From: Candidatus Nanopelagicales bacterium | Lineage (GTDB): Bacteria > Actinomycetota > Actinomycetes > S36-B12 > UBA5976 | Reading direction: 5' to 3' | Length of the DNA stretch: 5,617 bases | NCBI GenBank assembly: GCA_030831445.1 | Contig: JAURLB010000008.1 | Location: 1 to 5,617, forward strand | Part shown: in pieces, positions 1-5,617 of the stretch | How positions within the stretch are numbered: position 1 is the first letter of the stretch | Layout of the letters: the number at the start of each line of letters is the position of its first letter | Position numbers and translations under genes: made by a program | The notes under the pieces: generated by a model | Databases searched by the model: none | What the model saw: only the letters and a program-made list of their open reading frames with translations | What the model was told of the DNA's origin: nothing

Positions 1-954
1 AAGAGAGTAAAGGGAAAGCGCTACGAACATAATCATTGGGATGTGCCAAAGATAGACGGTCATAGCACCTGCATTGATGGATACAACCATCGCCCAGACT
101 CTCGTATGTTCACAGATTCGATTGATGAGGGGTTTGAGCAATGACAACACGAACAGAAAAAGCATGCCATGAAGGGCGATGAGTACTGATGGCGGTGCCA
201 CGTTAGAAACCTCTTCTGTTGGTAGGCCAACCAGACTTACGGGGTAAATATCGCGATTGACCAGTACCAATTCGATGGCCAAAAGCAGCACAACGAATAC
301 GAGATTCAGAGTGTTGGAAAGTGGTGCTACAAAGAGAGTTCCCAGCACCATAATTAGTAACCAGACGAATAGAAAATTCAGAATCCCAATGGTTTCATTC
401 CATTGAAATCGAGCAATGTCCACAACAATAACCGCAAGTAGCAATCCGATCACACACCCGAGTCGTGGTAGCCGAAGCATCACAGGGAAGAGCGCCGTGC
501 AGATGATGTAGACGCCTAAGAACCATAACAGCTGCGTCACCATAAGTAGGTAGATCTGCATGAATGCATCGCTGAAGAAATTTCCTAAAACCCACCCAAC
601 GCTCAACATGATTGCAAGGTAGGTGAGAGTGGGGGAGAGGAGACGGGAAATGCGTTTCCATAGCCATAGTGAGTATGGAATCTCTTTGGACTTCATTGAA
701 AGTGAGTTTGCGGCGCCGCCTGCAATAAAAAAGACCGGCATAATTTGAAATATCCACGTCACCCAATGCAAGCGCGAATCTATTGCTAAGAGGTTTCCAA
801 GAACTATTTGAGAATCGCCCCAGTAGACCATGCCCATAACAGTGTGCCCCAGCACAACGAGTGATAAGCACAGTGCTCGTATGGCATCAATTGAACGATC
901 CCGATCTTTAGTGTCCTCAAGCGCGCGAGATTTCGCGAAGGTGCGCAACAGCAC
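1..954 (-). CDS. Acyltransferase-3 family integral membrane protein, partial (C-terminus beyond left edge)
   Basis: The frame is open for all 318 codons from a GTG at 954 to the window edge. The family moves acyl groups (often acetyl) onto sugars, lipids or other envelope molecules at the membrane; the substrate here cannot be told. What I see: a charged N-terminus of about 20 residues, then IDAIRALCLSLVVLGHT with Arg26 and His37 in the R-x10-H arrangement of the family's first helix. Next come FQIMPVFFIAGGAANS (about residues 69-84), a string of hydrophobic helices (roughly 100-120, 134-180, 190-232, 255-275), and TVYLWHIPMIM near 299-309, a typical late-helix histidine motif. The GTG abuts the qcrB stop codon and has no clear Shine-Dalgarno, so translation is probably coupled; CTG and TTG codons 2 and 3 are alternatives. 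The next ATG, at codon 40, would remove the catalytic motif. Family call is firm, function and start less so. Confidence 0.88.
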   Translation of the reverse strand, partial: MLLRTFAKSRALEDTKDRDRSIDAIRALCLSLVVLGHTVMGMVYWGDSQIVLGNLLAIDSRLHWVTWIFQIMPVFFIAGGAANSLSMKSKEIPYSLWLWKRISRLLSPTLTYLAIMLSVGWVLGNFFSDAFMQIYLLMVTQLLWFLGVYIICTALFPVMLRLPRLGCVIGLLLAVIVVDIARFQWNETIGILNFLFVWLLIMVLGTLFVAPLSNTLNLVFVVLLLAIELVLVNRDIYPVSLVGLPTEEVSNVAPPSVLIALHGMLFLFVLSLLKPLINRICEHTRVWAMVVSINAGAMTVYLWHIPMIMFVALSLYSL

Positions 955-2586
955 TTAGTGACTCGGCGCTTCGACGTTCTCTGCGATTTCCTGCAGATGG
1001 TGTTCGGCCGCTTCAATTTCTGCTGCACTTGGTTTGGGAACATTGTCACCAAAATAAAAATGCGAAACTTTGGCTTGAAGTCGCTTGCGGAAACTTTGTG
1101 GCACCGCAACTCCATCACGATCCGTCGCAGGTGGAAGGGCTAGAGGCTCGATATCCACTTTGGAAAGAATTTTCGCTTTTTCTTTCTCCGAAATCGGCGC
1201 ATGAATTTCGATGAATTCGCCATGGGGTAGCCGCAGGATTTGGCCCGTTTCTCTGCCGTGCAGCAACTTGTCACGATCTCGTCGTTGCAAGGCCAAACAA
1301 ATACGTTTTGTGATGACAAATGCGATTGCTGGCAAGATGAAGAGCCCAAAACGTAGGGTCCAAGTGATGGCATTGATGGATAAACCGAACGCTACTGCGA
1401 TGATGTCGTTACCACCTGAGATCCACAGAATGCCGTAGAAGGTGAGCGCCATAACACCCAAAGCGGTTCGAGTTGGCGCATTACGTGGGCGGTCAAGGAG
1501 GTGATGTTCTCGTTTGTCTCCAGTGGCCCACGCTTCAATCCACGGATAGAAAATGAGAAGCGTAAACATGATGCCAGGCAAGACAAGTGTTGGAATCAGG
1601 AGGTTGAGGCTCAACGTGTAATTAATCAGAGTGAACTCAATCGCTGGCATGATACGTGTTGAACCATCCAGGAATCCCATGTACCAGTCTGGCTGCGAAC
1701 CTGCGCCTACGGCGTTTGGCACATATGGACCGAACATCCAGACAGGGTTAATAGTTGCAATTGCCGCCATGAATACTGTGACACCAAAAACGATGAAGAA
1801 GAACCCGCCAGCTTTCGCCATGTAAACAGGCATCAATGGATAGCCAACAACGTTCTTCTCTGTTCGACCAGGACCAGGGAATTGTGTGTGCTTGTGGAAG
1901 GCAACCAGAAGCACGTGCACAGCAATGAGAGCCAGCATGATGCCCGGAATTAGCAAAACGTGGACGATATAGAGGCGCGGAATAAATTCAGTCCCCGGGA
2001 ATTCTCCACCAAATACCAACGATGAAACCCATGACCCTACAACTGGAATCGCCAGCATGATGCCCTCGGTAATCCGAAGACCTGTGCCAGATAGAAGATC
2101 ATCTGGTAAACCGTAGCCGGCAAATCCTTCAACAATGCCAAGTATGAGCAAGAGTGAACCGATTACCCAGTTCACTTCACGAGGACGCCTAAACGCACCA
2201 GTAAAGAAAATTCGTAACATGTGCACGGTCATCGCGATGAGAAAGAACAACGCCGCCCAGTGATGAATTTGACGCATGAGCAGTCCACCACGAACATCAA
2301 AAGAGATGTCCAGTGTGGATGCATAGGCTTCCGTCATCTTGACGCCCTTTAACGGGACATACGATCCGTTGTACACAATTTCTGTCATCGATGGAACGAA
2401 GAAGAACGAGAGATACGTTCCCGAAATTAAGAGAATGACAAATGAGTACAGCGCAATTTCACCAAGCATGAATGACCAGTGATCTGGAAAAACTTTATTC
2501 ATGGCGGTGCGCAAAATTCCAGCACCACCAAATCGGTCATCGGCCCAGTTCAAAGCTCGGGCTTTGCGACTTTGCTTCACACTCAT
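955..2586 (-). CDS. qcrB: Cytochrome bc1 complex cytochrome b subunit (menaquinol oxidation)
   Basis: This 543-residue protein is the di-heme, membrane-embedded core of the bc1 complex. It oxidises menaquinol at the outer site and returns electrons across the membrane through hemes bL and bH. Candidate axial histidine pairs are visible: His108/His122 in the second helix (RQIHHW...VHML) and His209/His224 in the fourth (YIVHV...IAVHV). The second pair is 15 apart, as in b6-type proteins, rather than the 14 of mitochondrial cytochrome b. The quinol-site loop is PDWY at 299-302, corresponding to PEWY in other groups. About eight helices end near residue 426. A soluble tail of some 115 residues follows, an extension typical of actinobacterial QcrB, with an acidic, helix-prone end. 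The start ATG shares four bases with the qcrA stop and is preceded by GGGAG (2596-2592) five bases upstream, a good ribosome binding site. The gene is intact. Confidence 0.97.
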   Translation of the reverse strand: MSVKQSRKARALNWADDRFGGAGILRTAMNKVFPDHWSFMLGEIALYSFVILLISGTYLSFFFVPSMTEIVYNGSYVPLKGVKMTEAYASTLDISFDVRGGLLMRQIHHWAALFFLIAMTVHMLRIFFTGAFRRPREVNWVIGSLLLILGIVEGFAGYGLPDDLLSGTGLRITEGIMLAIPVVGSWVSSLVFGGEFPGTEFIPRLYIVHVLLIPGIMLALIAVHVLLVAFHKHTQFPGPGRTEKNVVGYPLMPVYMAKAGGFFFIVFGVTVFMAAIATINPVWMFGPYVPNAVGAGSQPDWYMGFLDGSTRIMPAIEFTLINYTLSLNLLIPTLVLPGIMFTLLIFYPWIEAWATGDKREHHLLDRPRNAPTRTALGVMALTFYGILWISGGNDIIAVAFGLSINAITWTLRFGLFILPAIAFVITKRICLALQRRDRDKLLHGRETGQILRLPHGEFIEIHAPISEKEKAKILSKVDIEPLALPPATDRDGVAVPQSFRKRLQAKVSHFYFGDNVPKPSAAEIEAAEHHLQEIAENVEAPSH

Positions 2587-3593
2587 GACAGCTCCCAGAA
2601 ACTCGGTCCAATAGGTTCGGCGAAGTCACCTCGGGCTACGAGGTAACCTTCCTGGTCAATTGTTATACCTAATTGCGGCATCCGCCTGGCGGCAGGACCA
2701 AAAATGACCTTGCCACTGTCGGCTAAGTCATAAGTTGACTGGTGACAAGGGCAAAGCAAGTGATGAGTCCGCTGCTCGTAGAGCGAAATCGGGCATCCAA
2801 CGTGGGTACACACCTTTGAATAGGCAAGGATGCCGTTATAGTCCCAAGGCTCTTCAGATGTTCCGCCCTGTTGTGAAACGATTTCGTCTGGATCAATACG
2901 AACCACAATAATCACAGACTTTGCTCGCTCATTGAGGTTCTTTACTTCCTCTTCAAGCTCATGAAGACCCTCTGGAACAGCATTGATGAGATTACCAATC
3001 GGCACATCTTCAGGCCGTATCGGCTGATACGAGACGTCTGTCAAAAGCCTCCGACCTTGAGACCACATTGTTCGAAAACGCTCATCACCAGGCCCTGGAC
3101 CCAAATCGCGAAGGAGCACAACGAGTGGCACGGGGAAGAGTGCGAGCGCTGCGAGAAGTGTCCGACGTATGAGTGGGCGTTGCATCACTCCAGAATCTGC
3201 GGATCCGGCTTTGAAGGTTTCAACTATTTCGGCTTTTTCTTCTGCAGAACTTCCAAAATCGTGACGTTCTTCTTCAACTTCAACATCTGGCATGAGTTTC
3301 TTTGCCCAATGAATAGCACCTGCGCCAATAAAAAAGATTGCAAGACCCATTGTCACGCCGATGGCAACGTTGAATGCGTACACATCACCAAAAACTGGCA
3401 AACCGATGACCGTCGTTGCATCAATTGTCGCAAACGCAACAACAAAAAGGACAGTAAAGAGGGCACTCGATGCGAACATCAGAGCGACCTGACGTTCCGC
3501 CTTCTTTGCTGCTCGCGCGTCTATATCCGCGCGACGATACTCATGTTCGATCTCTGCAGGCTGAGGACGATAAGGAGAAACATCTTTACTCAT
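2583..3593 (-). CDS. qcrA: Cytochrome bc1 complex Rieske iron-sulfur subunit
   Basis: At 336 residues this is the long, three-helix actinobacterial form of the Rieske protein; most bacterial forms have one helix and under 200 residues. Its 2Fe-2S cluster takes an electron from quinol at QcrB and delivers it to QcrC. The cluster ligands are clear: CTHVGC at 262-267 (Cys262, His264, plus Cys267) and CPCH at 281-284 (Cys281, Cys283, His284), where Cys267 and Cys283 should form the stabilising disulfide. Hydrophobic segments lie at about 38-56, 72-96 and 145-162. A charged linker (102-128) precedes the third, which is led by Arg143-Arg144 (LIRRTLL). That twin arginine matches the known Tat-dependent insertion of the third helix of the Streptomyces Rieske protein. 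The ATG overlaps the qcrC stop by four bases and has no strong Shine-Dalgarno, so expression probably depends on coupling. The gene looks complete. Confidence 0.97.
   Translation of the reverse strand: MSKDVSPYRPQPAEIEHEYRRADIDARAAKKAERQVALMFASSALFTVLFVVAFATIDATTVIGLPVFGDVYAFNVAIGVTMGLAIFFIGAGAIHWAKKLMPDVEVEEERHDFGSSAEEKAEIVETFKAGSADSGVMQRPLIRRTLLAALALFPVPLVVLLRDLGPGPGDERFRTMWSQGRRLLTDVSYQPIRPEDVPIGNLINAVPEGLHELEEEVKNLNERAKSVIIVVRIDPDEIVSQQGGTSEEPWDYNGILAYSKVCTHVGCPISLYEQRTHHLLCPCHQSTYDLADSGKVIFGPAARRMPQLGITIDQEGYLVARGDFAEPIGPSFWELS
2592..2596 (-). promoter_or_regulatory. Ribosome binding site of qcrB
   Basis: GGGAG lies five bases upstream of the qcrB ATG, inside the last codons of qcrA. 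It is the only well-placed Shine-Dalgarno among the five minus-strand genes, so qcrB can probably recruit ribosomes itself as well as being coupled to qcrA. Confidence 0.55.
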
Positions 3594-4387
3594 TTTGCTT
3601 TAATTCCAATCCAAATGGCTAGTGCGATAAGAATTCCTAGCCCAAATGTCCATGCGAAAAGACCTTCAGTCACTGGACCATACCGACCGAGATCTAGTCC
3701 ACCAGCATTTGGTACTTCACGCAGCGCCATGATGTAGGCAATGATGGCGCGCTTTTCGTCCGGGGTGAGCGATTCTTCTGAGAAAACCGGCATATTCTGC
3801 GGACCAGTAATCATGGCTTCATAAATTTGTCGAGGAGTTGCAAGATCGATGTTTGGGGCATATTTGCCTTCGGTGAGTGCACCACCCTGCCCTGCAAAGT
3901 TGTGGCACTGAGCGCAGTTCACTCGAAACAACTCTCCACCTAAACCTATGTCCGCACCTGTGTAGTCAATTTGCTCATCAGTTGGAATTGCGGGTCCAGG
4001 TCCAAAAGTTGCAACATATGCCGCCAGTGCTGCAATTTCTTCTTCAGAATAAACAGGATCTTTGCGCATCGCCTGAATTCCTTGAGTAGCCATTGGCATT
4101 CGGCCACTCGAAACTTGGAAGTCAACAGCTGCAGCTCCAACACCGATTAGTGATGGCCCGTCAGTAGTTCCTTCGCCCTGTAGTCCGTGGCAGGAGGAGC
4201 AACCTTCAGCAAAAAGACTCTTGCCAAATTGAACGGATGTTTCAGTGCTGACTGCAGCCTTGGCTGTTTGCATTTGAGTGCTGAGTGCAGTCCAGATGAT
4301 AGCTACGAACAGTAATGAGAAAGTGATGACAACGAGATGTGCATGCTTATGTCCGCGCAACTTTCGCAAAGTTATCTCCTTTGTCAT
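3590..4387 (-). CDS. qcrC: Cytochrome bc1 complex di-heme cytochrome c subunit
   Basis: QcrC replaces cytochrome c1 and, in Actinobacteria, also the missing soluble cytochrome c: its two hemes carry electrons straight from the Rieske protein to the aa3 oxidase. In this 265-residue version, an N-terminal hydrophobic segment (about 18-35) acts as signal or anchor. The first c domain has CSSCH at 63-67, with Met97 or Met99 (RMPM) as candidate sixth ligand. The second has CAQCH at 158-162, with Met199 (PQNMP) as candidate. A C-terminal helix (about 243-263) anchors the protein, followed by a short Lys-rich end. I start at the ATG at 4387, whose ATGA overlaps the ctaE stop; this matches the other two junctions and gives a normal [10 protein letters not shown] beginning. 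An in-frame ATG at 4423 would add 12 Cys/Asp-rich residues inside ctaE and is less likely. No Shine-Dalgarno is visible. Confidence 0.96.
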   Translation of the reverse strand: MTKEITLRKLRGHKHAHLVVITFSLLFVAIIWTALSTQMQTAKAAVSTETSVQFGKSLFAEGCSSCHGLQGEGTTDGPSLIGVGAAAVDFQVSSGRMPMATQGIQAMRKDPVYSEEEIAALAAYVATFGPGPAIPTDEQIDYTGADIGLGGELFRVNCAQCHNFAGQGGALTEGKYAPNIDLATPRQIYEAMITGPQNMPVFSEESLTPDEKRAIIAYIMALREVPNAGGLDLGRYGPVTEGLFAWTFGLGILIALAIWIGIKAK

Positions 4388-4980
4388 TTCACTATGTAAA
4401 TCATCGCAAAGAGTGCAATCCACACCACGTCAACAAAGTGCCAGTAATAACTAACAACAATTGCTCGCGTGGCTTTTGAATGGGTGTACACCTTTCCGGC
4501 ATACGAGGTGGCAATCACAAACAGAAAGGCAACCAGACCACCTGTGACGTGAAGCCCATGAAATCCAGTTGTGAGATAAAAGACGGATCCATACGATGAG
4601 GATGAGAGGGTCAAGCCTTCGCGGACTAATTCCGCGTATTCATAAATTTGCCCACCGATAAAAACTGAACCCATGATGAAGGTAATGATGAACCAAAGCC
4701 GCATGCCTTTGGCATCTGCTTTTTCAGCCGCAAATACGCCTAATTGGCAGGTAACAGACGAAGCCACCAGAATGAAAGTATTGATAGACGCAAACGGAAT
4801 GTTGAGCATTTCCGTGAATTCTGGCCATTGGGCTGCATTGACGGATCTGTGCGTGAAATACATTGCGAACAGAGCAGCGAAGAACATCAGTTCGCTCGCC
4901 AGCCACACAATTGTTCCAACCGAAGTCATATTCGGTCGATTCAAGTTATGCGTTGGAGCGCTAAGAGTTGCCATGGGCAT
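4384..4980 (-). CDS. ctaE: aa3-type cytochrome c oxidase subunit III
   Basis: Subunit III supports the catalytic subunit of the heme-copper oxidase and helps to keep proton uptake stable; it binds no metal itself. The 198-residue length and about five helices (roughly 22-43, 66-85, 95-115, 133-157, 175-197) match the short bacterial form without the first two helices of the mitochondrial protein. Recognisable motifs are [21 protein letters not shown] near the start, with Glu30 in the conserved SELMFF stretch, then GQIYEYAEL (110-118), [11 protein letters not shown] (138-148) and [10 protein letters not shown] (178-187). This is the first gene of the minus-strand cluster and overlaps qcrC by four bases. 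The start is ambiguous: ATG at 4980 or at 4974 (MPM). The only purine-rich stretch, GAGGGGG, ends 13 bases before the first ATG, which is far for a ribosome binding site. The oxidase genes ctaC, ctaD and ctaF are not in view. Confidence 0.96.
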   Translation of the reverse strand: MPMATLSAPTHNLNRPNMTSVGTIVWLASELMFFAALFAMYFTHRSVNAAQWPEFTEMLNIPFASINTFILVASSVTCQLGVFAAEKADAKGMRLWFIITFIMGSVFIGGQIYEYAELVREGLTLSSSSYGSVFYLTTGFHGLHVTGGLVAFLFVIATSYAGKVYTHSKATRAIVVSYYWHFVDVVWIALFAMIYIVK

Positions 4981-5028
4981 ATTGTGGCAAATTCCCCCTC
5001 AAGACGGCGCACTGGGGATAGGCACAAT
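4981..5028. repeat. Imperfect inverted repeat touching the ctaE start codon
   Basis: On the plus strand ATTGTG (4981-4986) and TCCCC (4993-4997) are mirrored by GGGGA (5014-5018) and CACAAT (5023-5028). This gives 11 complementary positions in two blocks, with an unpaired stretch of 6 bases on one side and 4 on the other, and a 16-base centre. In a ctaE leader RNA the stem would end directly at the ATG and would enclose the only purine-rich candidate ribosome binding site, GAGGGGG. It could be an operator, a leader hairpin or chance. Confidence 0.35.
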
Positions 5029-5069
5029 TCGAGTCAATTTCGTGTTCTACCTCACAGCCAAAGCCTGAT

Positions 5070-5075
5070 TAGGAT
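5070..5075 (+). promoter_or_regulatory. TAGGAT element: ribosome binding site or leaderless -10 box for the CtaG-family gene
   Basis: TAGGAT ends six bases before the GTG at 5082. Its AGGA core is a fair Shine-Dalgarno with seven-base spacing. The same hexamer fits the TANNNT -10 pattern of actinobacterial promoters at a distance that would start the transcript at or next to the GTG, a leaderless arrangement. Either reading supports the 5082 start over the ATGs further on. No recognisable -35 box sits 16-19 bases upstream. Confidence 0.35.
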
Positions 5076-5081
5076 GTATGT

Positions 5082-5617
5082 GTGTTTCCACTTCATCAAA
5101 GTCCAAGCGAAACCGAACAAATGGCACCGCTGATATCCATGTGGTGGCCGTTAGAAGTACTTCCCTTAATTGCGGTAGTTGTAATTTCCACGCTGTACCT
5201 GCTGGGGGTTTGGAAGATTCATAAGGAAAACATTGATTGGCCAGTGGGTAGAACATTGAGTTTTGTCCTTTTGGGCAACGGCACACTATTTCTCGCAACA
5301 CAGGGTCCGCTGGCTTATCTCGATACAACGTTACTTTCAACACACATGATTCAACATATGTTGTTATCAATGGTAGCGCCAATATTTCTAGCCCTTGGAG
5401 CTCCCGTCACGTTGCTTCTGCGGGTCTCGAAGGGAAATGTGCGTCAGTTTTTCGCCCGAGTCCTTCACTCGCGATTTGTGAAAGTTTTGTCGTTTCCCCT
5501 TTTCGCTGGTTTCATCTATGTTATAAATCCGTGGCTTTTATATTTCACGGGCTATTACGAAGCAACACTCACAAATTCACTTTTACACAACTTCAATCAT
5601 GTTCACTTCATCATGGT
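5082..5617 (+). CDS. CtaG-family (Caa3_CtaG) cytochrome c oxidase assembly protein, partial (C-terminus beyond right edge)
   Basis: The frame is open to the edge, giving 178 codons of a polytopic membrane protein. Family hallmarks are WPVGRTLSFVLLG (53-65), the histidine motif HMIQHMLLSMVAPIFLALGAP (88-108), LHSRFVKVL (128-136) and LLHNFNHVHF at 167-176, a histidine-rich stretch that fits the next helix of the family. Bacillus CtaG of this family is needed for active caa3 oxidase; this copy is assigned by family resemblance and by its position divergent to ctaE. The family differs from the Cox11-type copper chaperone also called CtaG, so I give no symbol. Start choice: GTG at 5082 has AGGA seven bases upstream and leaves about 20 residues before the first helix, as in related proteins. 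ATG at 5121 and 5139 are in frame but lack any Shine-Dalgarno. Family call is strong, start uncertain. Confidence 0.88.
   Translation, partial: MFPLHQSPSETEQMAPLISMWWPLEVLPLIAVVVISTLYLLGVWKIHKENIDWPVGRTLSFVLLGNGTLFLATQGPLAYLDTTLLSTHMIQHMLLSMVAPIFLALGAPVTLLLRVSKGNVRQFFARVLHSRFVKVLSFPLFAGFIYVINPWLLYFTGYYEATLTNSLLHNFNHVHFIM

Larger units (their letters stand above)
4981..5081. promoter_or_regulatory. Divergent intergenic region between ctaE cluster and CtaG-family gene
   Basis: These 101 bases separate two genes that read away from each other, so promoters for both must lie here or just inside the coding ends. I find no convincing paired -35/-10 set for either direction. Minus-strand TTGACT (5038-5033) resembles a -35 box but has no matching -10 at the right distance. 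The region contains the inverted repeat and the TAGGAT element listed separately. The promoter role comes from gene arrangement rather than from a clear consensus. Confidence 0.5.

Noticed and set aside
940..975. Transcription terminator between qcrB and the acyltransferase gene
   Set aside because: There is no gap between the genes, and I see no GC-rich hairpin followed by a T run on the minus strand.
395..1118. Minus-strand open frames 395-871 and 804-1118
   Set aside because: They overlap the acyltransferase and the qcrB end in other frames. Their translations lack family motifs, while the frame starting at 954 carries clear acyltransferase-3 signatures.
1681..1689. PDWY instead of PEWY in QcrB as a sign of a defective quinol site
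   Set aside because: An acidic residue is kept at the key position, and PDW/PDF-type variants are normal in actinobacterial QcrB.
2961..3737. Plus-strand open frame of 258 codons opposite qcrA and the end of qcrC
   Set aside because: It is Cys/His/Arg-rich without a recognisable domain, lies wholly antisense to two intact conserved genes, and has no ribosome binding site; it reads as a mirror frame of real genes.
4388..4423. Longer qcrC start at the ATG at 4423
   Set aside because: It adds [12 protein letters not shown], which is ctaE coding sequence read in another frame and unlike a cytochrome c leader; the ATGA overlap at 4387 matches the other junctions.
4981..5028. Rex-type redox operator, because of TTGTG and CACAA halves
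   Set aside because: Rex sites pair TTGTGAA-like halves within about 18 bases; here the halves are 46 bases from end to end, too far for one dimer site.

Overview
The window carries the respiratory locus of an actinobacterium. The minus strand holds ctaE-qcrC-qcrA-qcrB, which encode subunit III of the aa3 oxidase and the complete actinobacterial bc1 complex. That complex consists of a di-heme cytochrome c, a three-helix Rieske protein and a long cytochrome b. The gene order, the tethered di-heme QcrC and the three-helix QcrA are hallmarks of the Actinobacteria bc1-aa3 supercomplex. Three 60-base lines that I counted by hand gave 40, 43 and 52 % G+C, which is low for the phylum. This suggests a reduced-GC lineage such as planktonic freshwater or marine actinobacteria. 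That placement is inference, because no taxonomic marker is present.

Layout. Positions 954 to 1 (minus) hold the N-terminal 318 codons of a membrane acyltransferase-3 protein that runs off the left edge. Positions 2586-955 are qcrB, 3593-2583 qcrA, 4387-3590 qcrC and 4980-4384 ctaE, all on the minus strand. Each junction from ctaE to qcrB is a 4-base ATGA stop/start overlap, and the acyltransferase GTG codon directly follows the qcrB TAA, so the five genes look like one translationally coupled unit. Positions 4981-5081 are a short divergent intergenic region with an imperfect inverted repeat that touches the ctaE start. From 5082 (plus) to the right edge runs a partial CtaG-family (Caa3_CtaG) membrane protein, probably a cytochrome c oxidase assembly factor.

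How the genes work together. QcrB oxidises menaquinol and passes electrons through the Rieske cluster of QcrA to the two c hemes of QcrC, which hands them directly to the aa3 oxidase that contains CtaE. The divergent CtaG-like protein fits a role in building that oxidase, although ctaC, ctaD and ctaF are not in the window. The acyltransferase has no obvious respiratory role and is the least expected gene here. Otherwise this is a well-known core system; I see no mobile element, CRISPR array, RNA gene or clearly new defence or metabolic system. No gene-free stretch exceeds about 100 bases.
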